A stretch of DNA of 5,774 nt from Chloroflexota bacterium (GTDB lineage Bacteria > Chloroflexota > Dehalococcoidia > GIF9 > UBA5629): positions 1 through 5,774 of the forward strand of contig JAPLHI010000053.1 in assembly GCA_026389695.1 (NCBI GenBank), written 5' to 3'. The notes under the pieces were generated by a model. The model saw only the letters and a list, made by a program, of their open reading frames with translations, had not been told where the DNA came from and searched no databases. A program made the position numbers and the translations under genes. Numbering within the stretch: the stretch's first letter is position 1; each line of letters starts with the position of its first letter. Positions 1 to 5,257 of the stretch are shown in pieces.

Positions 1-88
1 CATATTTTATTATAATAGCGGCGATAAAAATAGGGAGTTGAGGACGGGCCTGCCTGGCAAAACCATAAGCACCCCCAATCCCCAAAAA

Positions 89-115
89 TTGACTGTTTTG
101 TAGATGTGATACACT
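89..115 (+). promoter_or_regulatory. Possible sigma-70-like promoter for the radical SAM gene
   Basis: TTGACT at 89-94 matches the -35 consensus at five of six positions. TACACT at 110-115 matches the -10 consensus at four of six and is preceded by TGA, an extended -10 (TGn) at 107-109. The spacer is 15 bp, shorter than the optimum, which the TGn motif could offset. Transcription would begin near 122 and give a leader of about 80 nt. A separate TATAAT lies at 11-16, but any -35 box for it would fall outside the window. This is inference from motif matching only. Confidence 0.4.
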
Positions 116-141
116 TATATGCATGGTTGTTGATGTCGTTG

Positions 142-162
142 TGTAGATTCATCCAGTCTACA
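142..162. repeat. Inverted repeat in the 5' leader of the radical SAM gene
   Basis: TGTAGA (142-147) and TCTACA (157-162) form a perfect 6-bp inverted repeat around a 9-nt loop. An outer pair, TGATG (131-135) with CATCA (167-171), could extend it into a hairpin with an internal loop. It lies between the proposed promoter and the ribosome binding site, so it could be an operator or a leader-RNA hairpin. There is no U-tract, so it is not a terminator. No riboswitch consensus, including cobalamin or SAM types, was recognised here. A chance origin remains possible. Confidence 0.3.
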
Positions 163-189
163 GAATCATCATCGCTTAATGAGGAATTC

Positions 190-194
190 AGGAG
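190..194 (+). promoter_or_regulatory. Ribosome binding site fixing a TTG start
   Basis: AGGAG ends six bases before TTG at 201. This spacing supports TTG as the initiation codon rather than the first internal ATG at 213, which would be 18 bases away and would remove the first residues of the conserved N-terminal beta strand (KILMVYP). Confidence 0.75.
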
Positions 195-200
195 ATTAAA

Positions 201-1715
201 TTGAAAATATTAATGGTTTACCCGGAGTATCCGGATACCTTCTGGAGCTTCAAACACGCTTTAAAGTTCATTTCCAAGAAAGCGGCCTTCCCGCCGCTGG
301 GACTGCTGACCGTTGCCGCTATGCTGCCCCAAGATTTCGAACTCAAGCTGATTGATATGAATATGTCAAAATTAAAAGATAAGGACATCAAGTGGGCGGA
401 CCTCGTATTTATCAGTGCCATGGTGGTACAGAAAGAGTCCGCTAAAAAAACCGTTAAGAGATGTAAAAAATTGGGTGCCAGGATCGTAGCAGGCGGCCCT
501 CTCTTTACCACCCAGTACCAGGATTTCGATTGTGTGGACCATCTTGTCTTAAACGAGGGCGAGGTAACCCTGCCTCTCTTCCTTGAAGATTTAGAAAAGG
601 GATGCGCCAGGCATATTTATACGTCAGACGAGCGGCCCGATATCAGCTCGACACCTCTACCCAGGTGGGAGCTCGTCAAGATGCGGAAATACTCTTCCAT
701 GGCGCTTCAATATTCCCGTGGTTGTCCCTTCGACTGCGAGTTCTGCGACATTGTCGTTCTCAACGGCCGGCGGCCGAGGACCAAAGATAAGGAGCAGGTA
801 ATCCGCGAACTGGAGGCGATCTATAACAGCGGCTGGAGGGAGAGCGTTTTCGTTGTGGATGACAACTTCATCGGCAACAAAAAGAAACTCAAGGCAGAGA
901 TTTTGCCCGCCATTATTGAGTGGATGCAAAAGAAAAACAACCCGTTCACCTTCCACACCCAGACATCTATCAATCTGGCCGATGATGATGAATTGATCCA
1001 GCTTATGGTGAAGGCCAATTTCGACGTAGTCTTTATAGGTATCGAATCACCCAACGAGGCCAGCCTGGTTGAATGCGGTAAGTCTCAGAACAAGAGCGAG
1101 GAACTGATACCGGCAATTAAAAAGCTGCAGCACTATGGGCTGGAGGTGCAGGGAGGATTTATCCTCGGGTTCGACAGCGATACCCAATCAACCTTCCAGG
1201 AAATCATCAACTTCATCCAGAAAAGCGGGGTTGTCACCGCCATGGTCGGTTTGCTGCACGCCCCTAACGGCACACGCCTGTATAAACGTCTGAAAAATGA
1301 GAACCGGCTAACAGGCGATTTCTCAGGCAATAATACCGACATTTCCATAAACTTCGTACCCAAGATGAAATTTGATACGCTCGCCGCCGGTTACAAAAAG
1401 GTTGTCAGCACCATCTACGCTCCCAAACCGTATTATGAAAGGATCACAACCTTCTTAAAAGAATACAAGCCTAAACCCCAGAGGGCAGCCAGGTTGAAGA
1501 TCATGCATTACAGGGCTTTACTCAGATCCTTCTGGGTTTTGGGTGTCCGGGAAAGGGGCAGAATGTATTTCTGGAAGCTGCTGGCGTGGACCGTATTCAC
1601 AAGACCGCGGCTGATAGCGCTGTCAGTAACGTTATCGATCTACGGATTTCATTTCCGTAAAATTGCGGACAGCTATGCCAGATCGCTCGACCTTTCCACC
1701 AGAGTGGCACCGTAG
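201..1715 (+). CDS. B12-binding-domain radical SAM protein with DUF4070-like C-terminus
   Basis: This is a 504-residue radical SAM enzyme with an N-terminal cobalamin-binding-type Rossmann domain at roughly residues 1-140. It begins KILMVYPEYP, with FPPLGLLTVAAMLP at 30-43 and a glycine-rich VAGGP at 96-100. The canonical DxHxxG cobalamin ligand motif is not visible, which is common in this subgroup. The radical SAM barrel covers about 165-370 and contains the [4Fe-4S] motif CxxxCxxC (C175, C179, C182). Other typical elements are FVVDDNFIGN (217-226), FIGIES (278-283) and GGFILGFDSD (318-327). The C-terminal part, about 370-504, resembles DUF4070, the region shared with hopanoid C-2 methylase HpnP, and ends in a semi-hydrophobic stretch (471-485) that may touch the membrane. 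Members cleave S-adenosylmethionine to a 5'-deoxyadenosyl radical, and many are methylases. No hopanoid or other pathway gene is adjacent, so the substrate is unknown. The gene starts at TTG and appears monocistronic. Confidence 0.9.
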   Translation: MKILMVYPEYPDTFWSFKHALKFISKKAAFPPLGLLTVAAMLPQDFELKLIDMNMSKLKDKDIKWADLVFISAMVVQKESAKKTVKRCKKLGARIVAGGPLFTTQYQDFDCVDHLVLNEGEVTLPLFLEDLEKGCARHIYTSDERPDISSTPLPRWELVKMRKYSSMALQYSRGCPFDCEFCDIVVLNGRRPRTKDKEQVIRELEAIYNSGWRESVFVVDDNFIGNKKKLKAEILPAIIEWMQKKNNPFTFHTQTSINLADDDELIQLMVKANFDVVFIGIESPNEASLVECGKSQNKSEELIPAIKKLQHYGLEVQGGFILGFDSDTQSTFQEIINFIQKSGVVTAMVGLLHAPNGTRLYKRLKNENRLTGDFSGNNTDISINFVPKMKFDTLAAGYKKVVSTIYAPKPYYERITTFLKEYKPKPQRAARLKIMHYRALLRSFWVLGVRERGRMYFWKLLAWTVFTRPRLIALSVTLSIYGFHFRKIADSYARSLDLSTRVAP

Positions 1716-1804
1716 AAGCGGTAGGTCGGCTCAACATTATTCAGATTAGTTCCCAAAAAGCCTGCTCTGCACCTCCCTGCAGTGGTTTAATCTATTGACT
1801 CTTG

Positions 1805-1813
1805 TGCTATAAT
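1805..1813 (+). promoter_or_regulatory. Extended -10 promoter element upstream of the PAS-GGDEF gene
   Basis: TGC followed by TATAAT (1808-1813) is a perfect extended -10 element. At a 16-bp spacer the -35 position reads TTTAAT (1786-1791), a weak match, as expected for promoters that rely on TGn. TTGACT at 1795-1800 is only 7 bp away and cannot pair with this -10. A start near 1820 would leave an untranslated leader of about 275 nt before the cyclase gene. Confidence 0.45.
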
Positions 1814-1950
1814 ATTACTTCGAACAGTATTGTAGTATATCTAAAATGGTCTTCTTTGACCTGCACATGAGGAGCCGCAATATAGAGATTGCACCGCTTA
1901 TCGGCAGTCGAGCTGAACAGGATGCTCGCATCCAGCAAGATCAGTTTTAC
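1807..1950 (-). pseudogene. Possible remnant of a PIN-domain-like N-terminus
   Basis: Read on the - strand from 1950 down to a TAG at 1807-1809, this gives 47 codons beginning VKLILLDASILFSS. That pattern resembles the first strand and helix of PIN-domain (VapC-like) nucleases, where an early Asp (here D7) binds metal. The reading begins at GTA, not a start codon, and the open frame reaches back only to a TGA at 1975-1977. No good ribosome binding site or ATG is present. The later PIN acidic residues are absent, and the similarity fades after about residue 25. It is either a decayed 5' fragment or a chance resemblance, and it overlaps the proposed cyclase promoter. Confidence 0.25.
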
Positions 1951-2094
1951 CCCGCAATTAAGACCATAAGCACTTCACTGATGTTATCAGTTGTCTTTAA
2001 ATACTAAAAATGATGCTTACATTCACTTTGTGCACAAAACCATACCCGGTCGTATCTAATACCGGCTCATGTAGGGAGAAGGTTTAGGATAACT

Positions 2095-4923
2095 ATGGGA
2101 CCCAAATCCACCGAATGGCAAGAACTGCAAAACCTGGTCAAATCCCAGGATTCAGCCGATATTACCAGGGGACTGCTGCGCAGCCTGGGAGTCGGGCTTT
2201 ACATCGTCCAGCAGGGTAAATTTGTTTATGTCAACTCCTATTTTGAAGATTTGTCAGGGTATTCCCGGGAAGATCTCCTGGGCAAGAATTCTCTGGTAAT
2301 AGTTCATCAGGATGATCAGGACTTTGTCCGCAAGAACGCCATCAGCAATTTAAAGAGCAAAAAGAATCCTGTTCCTTATGAGTACCGGATTATCAAAAAG
2401 GATGGCGAAATCATCTGGGTCTCGGAACGGATAGCCACCAGCAGCTACATGAAAAACCGGGCGGCCGTGGGCAGTTTCATAGACATCACCGAGCATAAAC
2501 GTCTTGAAGAAGCGCTGCTGCGTACCAAGGAGAGATACCGCCTGGTCCTGCAGGAGATGCAGGATTCCTACTTCGAAATCGACCGCGCCGGCAACCTGTT
2601 GTTCGTTAATGAGGCAACCTGCCTCAACCTGGGTTACTCCGCTGAAGAATTAACCGGCATGAGCTACCACAAGATAACCCCTCCCGGAGATAGCAGCACT
2701 GTCTTCCTCACCTTTAATAAGGTTTTCACAACCGGTGAACCTAATTCAGGCTTCTCACACAGGATACTGCACAAGGACGGCAGCATAACGTTCAGTGAGA
2801 CATCAGTCTCGCTGCTGAAAAATGATCAAGGGCAGGCAGCAGGCTTCAGGTGTGTCGGACGTAATGTCACGGAGCGTAAAAAACTGGAAGAAGCTTTGCT
2901 CCGCTCGGAAGAAAGATACCGTAATATCCTGGAAGAGATGCAGGAGGCTTATTTCGAAGTTGATCTTACCGGCAATTTCACGTTTACCAACGACGCAGCG
3001 CCGTACATCCTCGGGTACAGCCAAGAAGAATTCATCGGGAAGAACTTCAGTAATTTCATAGCTGAAGAAGATATTGAGCTTGTCAAGCTGGCTTTTAACG
3101 AGGTATTCAGGACGGGAATACCGAACAAAGGCTTCACCTATAAAATACAACGGAAAAACGGGAGCAAGGTATCTGTAGAGACGGCGATCTCCCTCATGAA
3201 AAATGAAAGGGGGAAGCCAATCGGTTTCCGTTGTGTCAGCCGCGATGTTACCGAGCGTATACAACTGGAAGAGGCGCTGAAACGGTCGGAGGAGAATTAC
3301 CGCACCGTACTTGAGGAAATACAAAACTCGTATTTTGAACTCGATCTAAACGGTACCATAACATTCGCTAACGATGCAGCCTGCCGTAACATGGGTTATC
3401 CCAAAGAAGAGGTAATCGGACTGAACTTCAGAACTTATACTCCCCCTGAAGACATCAAAACCATGTTCAACATTTATAACACTGTCTATCGAACAGGTGA
3501 ACCCGACATAGGCTCTGCCAATAAACTGATTCGCAAGGACGGTACGCTGTGCTTTATGGAAACCTCGGCCTCACTGCTGAAAAACGAAAAGGGAGAGGCC
3601 ATCGGCTTCAAATGTATCAGCCGCGATGTCACCGAGCGCATGCAACTGGAAGAGGCGCTGAAGAAGTCGGAGGAGAATTACAGGACGGTGCTGGAGGAAA
3701 TACAAAACTCGTATTTTGAACTCGATCTAAACGGTACCATAACCTTTGCTAATAACGCGGCCTGTCATAATATGGGTTATCCCAGGGAAGAGCTGATCGG
3801 ACTCAACTATAAAGCTTATACTCCACCTGAAGACCTGTTCAAAATCTATAATACGCTGTACCGGACTGGTGAGCCCGTAAAAAACTTCAACAGTAAATTA
3901 ATACGCAAGGACGGCACCCTGTGCTTCATGGAAAACTCTGCCACACCTCTAAGAAACGATAAAGGAGAGGTCATTGGTTTCAAGAGTGTCAACCGCGATA
4001 TCACAGAGCGCAAAAAACTGGAAGAGGCTTTAATCAGGTCCGAAGAAAGGTTCAGGACGATACTTGAGCAGATAGAAGATGTCTATATTGAGCTTGACCT
4101 CGAAGGAAATTATACATTTGTTAACGATGCTTTTTGCCACAACATGATGTATACCCAGGAAGAGACAATTGGAATGCTATCCCGCAACATAGTGTACCCG
4201 GAAGACAGGGATAAGATGTTTCAAGCCTACCTGGAAGTATACCGCAGCGGTAACCCGAATAAAGGTATTGCTTTCAGGGTGATGCGCAAAGACGGCGCGG
4301 TAGGGTATTCCGAAAATTCCATATCTGCCATCAAGAATGAGCGGGGCGAAATAATTGGATTCAGGAGTATCGGGCGCGACATTACAGAGCGCATGGCAAT
4401 GCAGCAGAAGCTCGCTGAAATGGCTACGCACGATTTCCTGACCGGCCTGCCCAACAGGGTTCTCTTCAACGACCGCTTTGAAGTTGGGATAGCCCAGGCT
4501 CAACGCCATAACAGTGTGATGGCTGTGCTGTCACTTGACGTGGATAAATTCAAAAATGTTAACGATACTCTGGGACACATCGCCGGAGACCAGCTATTAA
4601 AATCTGTGGGTAAACGCCTGTCAAGTATAGTACGTTCCAGTGATACCGTTGCCCGCATTGGCGGGGATGAGTTTTTACTGTTGCTGCAGGAAATCAACCA
4701 TACGGAGGATATAATCAGAATAGCGGATAAAATACTGGTTGCTTTTAATGAACCTTTTGTAATAGATGATCATGCTCTCAATGTTTCTGCCAGCATCGGT
4801 ATCGCGGTTTACCCCGAAGATGGGGACGATCTGGAAGCGCTGATGAAGAATTCCGATGCCGCCATGTACAATGCCAAAAATGCCGGCAGAGGTTGCTATC
4901 GCATGTATGGCAATAATCCTTAG
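2095..4923 (+). CDS. Six-PAS sensor diguanylate cyclase (PAS x6-GGDEF)
   Basis: This 942-residue protein is predicted to make cyclic di-GMP from two GTP in response to signals sensed by an N-terminal PAS array. There is no signal peptide or transmembrane segment, so it should be cytoplasmic. The PAS domains lie at about 25-136, 143-262, 270-388, 397-515, 524-639 and 648-766. Each ends in a (D/N)(I/V)TE motif and a helical LEEAL-type linker that probably transmits signal as a coiled coil. The GGDEF domain covers about 770-940. It has DFLTGLPNR (780-788), the metal/nucleotide segment DVDKFKNVND (815-824), an intact GGDEF (856-860), and RSSD (847-850) exactly five residues upstream, which matches the RxxD product-inhibition site. 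No EAL or HD-GYP domain follows. The cyclase is therefore predicted active and feedback-inhibited. The ATG is preceded by AGGA at 2086-2089. The ligands of the PAS domains cannot be told from sequence. Confidence 0.95.
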   Translation: MGPKSTEWQELQNLVKSQDSADITRGLLRSLGVGLYIVQQGKFVYVNSYFEDLSGYSREDLLGKNSLVIVHQDDQDFVRKNAISNLKSKKNPVPYEYRIIKKDGEIIWVSERIATSSYMKNRAAVGSFIDITEHKRLEEALLRTKERYRLVLQEMQDSYFEIDRAGNLLFVNEATCLNLGYSAEELTGMSYHKITPPGDSSTVFLTFNKVFTTGEPNSGFSHRILHKDGSITFSETSVSLLKNDQGQAAGFRCVGRNVTERKKLEEALLRSEERYRNILEEMQEAYFEVDLTGNFTFTNDAAPYILGYSQEEFIGKNFSNFIAEEDIELVKLAFNEVFRTGIPNKGFTYKIQRKNGSKVSVETAISLMKNERGKPIGFRCVSRDVTERIQLEEALKRSEENYRTVLEEIQNSYFELDLNGTITFANDAACRNMGYPKEEVIGLNFRTYTPPEDIKTMFNIYNTVYRTGEPDIGSANKLIRKDGTLCFMETSASLLKNEKGEAIGFKCISRDVTERMQLEEALKKSEENYRTVLEEIQNSYFELDLNGTITFANNAACHNMGYPREELIGLNYKAYTPPEDLFKIYNTLYRTGEPVKNFNSKLIRKDGTLCFMENSATPLRNDKGEVIGFKSVNRDITERKKLEEALIRSEERFRTILEQIEDVYIELDLEGNYTFVNDAFCHNMMYTQEETIGMLSRNIVYPEDRDKMFQAYLEVYRSGNPNKGIAFRVMRKDGAVGYSENSISAIKNERGEIIGFRSIGRDITERMAMQQKLAEMATHDFLTGLPNRVLFNDRFEVGIAQAQRHNSVMAVLSLDVDKFKNVNDTLGHIAGDQLLKSVGKRLSSIVRSSDTVARIGGDEFLLLLQEINHTEDIIRIADKILVAFNEPFVIDDHALNVSASIGIAVYPEDGDDLEALMKNSDAAMYNAKNAGRGCYRMYGNNP
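3313..3362 (+). repeat. 50-bp exact direct repeat, copy 1 (fourth PAS domain)
   Basis: These 50 bases, encoding EEIQNSYFELDLNGTI and flanking bases, are identical to 3694-3743, 381 bp (127 codons) downstream. Identity includes synonymous third positions, whereas other PAS units differ there. This indicates recent duplication or gene conversion between the fourth and fifth PAS modules. Confidence 0.95.
3694..3743 (+). repeat. 50-bp exact direct repeat, copy 2 (fifth PAS domain)
   Basis: This is the second copy of the 50-bp segment at 3313-3362. Flanking sequence on both sides is also highly similar but interrupted by substitutions, for example KRSEEN in the upstream copy against KKSEEN here. 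Confidence 0.95.
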
Positions 4924-5008
4924 AATCAATCTCAATTGATAAATCGCCACGGCCTATCGCATTACTCCGGAATCAAATAGAAATATTCACCCGAACTACG
5001 TAACAAAA

Positions 5009-5037
5009 TTGACGGCTTCCCGGTTATATGTTATATT
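5009..5037 (+). promoter_or_regulatory. Sigma-70-like promoter of the aroF leader transcript
   Basis: TTGACG (5009-5014) and TATATT (5032-5037) each match consensus at five of six positions, with the optimal 17-bp spacer. Transcription should start near 5044. This places the leader-peptide ATG about 23 nt, and the aroF ATG about 214 nt, downstream. The promoter makes aroF transcription independent of the cyclase gene. Confidence 0.75.
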
Positions 5038-5066
5038 TTTAAATCACTGAGGTAATGAAATAGAAA

Positions 5067-5171
5067 ATGACAGGTTATAGCGCTCCCCGCAACGCGTATT
5101 ACTACTTCTGGTATTACTTTTTTATGCCCAATGCCAAGCTTGGGGGGAATTGCTACACACATAGATCCTGA
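5067..5171 (+). CDS. Aromatic-rich leader peptide (attenuator) of aroF
   Basis: This ORF of 34 codons runs from ATG 5067 to TGA 5169-5171. Residues 11-19 are YYYFWYYFF (codons 5097-5123), nine consecutive aromatic codons: five Tyr, three Phe and one Trp. Two further Tyr codons lie at positions 4 and 30. This composition is extreme and is the hallmark of leader peptides such as those of pheA and trpE, where ribosome stalling on scarce charged tRNA controls a downstream terminator. An in-frame TAG sits at 5061-5063, and no other in-frame start codon precedes the aromatic run, so the ATG at 5067 is the only credible start. The ribosome binding site is mediocre: GAGGT (5049-5053) with a 13-nt gap. 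The ORF lies between a strong promoter and an intrinsic terminator upstream of DAHP synthase, the first enzyme of Tyr, Phe and Trp synthesis. The peptide itself is probably not functional as a protein. Confidence 0.88.
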   Translation: MTGYSAPRNAYYYFWYYFFMPNAKLGGNCYTHRS

Positions 5172-5215
5172 TCAATAAAAGAAAATAAGAAAGATTCAAG
5201 AAGAACCCTCCAGGC
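5138..5215 (+). promoter_or_regulatory. Predicted antiterminator pairing of the aroF leader
   Basis: GCTTGGGGGG (5138-5147), near the end of the leader ORF, can pair over ten continuous positions, two of them G-U, with CCCTCCAGGC (5206-5215). The latter is most of the terminator 5' arm plus its loop. The two structures are mutually exclusive. A ribosome stalled on the aromatic codons at 5097-5123 would leave 5138-5147 mostly free to form the antiterminator, whereas a ribosome moving through it would release the terminator. Possible competing partners of the G-run are CTCCCCG (5083-5089) and a CCCAA/TTGGG hairpin (5127-5131 with 5140-5144). The pairing is seen by eye and its energy was not computed. 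Confidence 0.7.
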
Positions 5216-5234
5216 GGAGGGTTCTTCTCTTTTT
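5199..5234 (+). terminator. Intrinsic terminator (attenuator) upstream of aroF
   Basis: The arms 5199-5211 and 5216-5228 form a perfect 13-bp stem (AGAAGAACCCTCC with GGAGGGTTCTTCT) closed by a 4-nt AGGC loop. A T-run follows at 5230-5234. This is a strong rho-independent terminator. It ends only 23 nt before the aroF ATG and lies after the aroF promoter, so it must be bypassed for aroF to be expressed. That position marks it as an attenuator rather than the end of the previous gene. Confidence 0.92.
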
Positions 5235-5243
5235 ATAAAGTTC

Positions 5244-5250
5244 AAGGAGG
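5244..5250 (+). promoter_or_regulatory. Ribosome binding site of aroF
   Basis: AAGGAGG, a near-perfect Shine-Dalgarno sequence, ends seven bases before ATG 5258. This favours 5258 over the in-frame ATGs at 5261 and 5267. CCTCC in the terminator 5' arm (5207-5211) is complementary to GGAGG here, so the site could be masked in transcripts lacking the other leader structures. Confidence 0.85.
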
Positions 5251-5257
5251 TTTAAAA

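Larger units (their letters stand above)
1716..2094. other. Intergenic region between radical SAM and PAS-GGDEF genes
   Basis: This 379-bp stretch has no convincing intact gene. It contains a small hairpin, CTGCA (1767-1771) with TGCAG (1778-1782), without a proper U-tract, so termination of the radical SAM transcript is not clearly explained. Other weak hairpins are ACTGAT/ATCAGT (1977-1982 with 1986-1991) and CCGGT/ACCGG (2046-2050 with 2061-2065). An extended -10 element and a possible gene remnant are listed separately. I looked for a GEMM-type c-di-GMP riboswitch, which would suit the downstream cyclase, and did not see its conserved core. Confidence 0.6.
2512..4392 (+). repeat. Tandem PAS-plus-linker coding repeat, period 127 codons
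   Basis: The linker alanine of the LEEAL motif recurs at residues 140, 267, 394, 521 and 645. This gives units of 127, 127, 127 and 124 codons, followed by the last PAS domain, which runs into the GGDEF domain. Each unit begins with a linker such as ALLRSEERYR and continues with (Y/I)FE(I/V/L)D-type PAS start, an N(D/E/N)A segment, a GY motif, KDG or KNG, and GF(R/K). The 3-residue shortening of the fifth domain falls after PPED near residue 580. The regular spacing shows the array grew by whole-unit duplication. The first PAS domain (about 25-136) is the most divergent and lies outside the regular array. Confidence 0.85.
4924..5257. other. Intergenic region with the aroF attenuation leader
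   Basis: This 334-bp stretch separates the cyclase gene from aroF. The first part (4924-5008) shows only a weak AT-rich hairpin, ATCAAT/ATTGAT (4925-4930 with 4935-4940), and no clear terminator for the cyclase gene. From 5009 onward it holds a promoter, a leader-peptide ORF, an antiterminator segment, an intrinsic terminator and the aroF ribosome binding site, listed individually. No T-box (TGGNACCGCG-like) sequence was found, so the attenuation is not of the tRNA-sensing T-box type. Confidence 0.8.

Noticed and set aside
1767..1800. Hairpin CTGCA/TGCAG as a terminator for the radical SAM gene.
   Set aside because: The stem is only 5 bp and is followed by TGGTTTAATC, not a U-tract, so it is too weak to annotate as an intrinsic terminator.
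62..1973. The 11-mer ACCATAAGCAC occurs at 62-72 and 1963-1973, upstream of both large genes, suggesting a shared regulator site.
   Set aside because: Several chance 11-base matches are expected in a window of this size, the flanks do not match, and the positions relative to the proposed promoters differ.
2803..3324. A 173-codon open frame on the - strand within the PAS region.
   Set aside because: It is antisense to a well-supported repeated PAS coding region, shows no recognisable domain, and its length reflects the codon composition of the repeated sense gene.
5055..5063. ATG at 5055 as an alternative leader start after GAGGT.
   Set aside because: It reads ATG AAA TAG and stops after two codons. 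It is only one base from the Shine-Dalgarno-like sequence and cannot reach the aromatic codons.
5134..5143. Perfect 10-bp palindrome CCAAGCTTGG as a protein-binding operator.
   Set aside because: It lies inside the leader ORF and overlaps the antiterminator strand. RNA pairing is the simpler explanation, and a single short palindrome is weak evidence for an operator.
5044..5257. T-box riboswitch upstream of aroF.
   Set aside because: No TGGNACCGCG-like antiterminator sequence is present, and the aromatic-rich ORF plus complementary segments explain the leader better.
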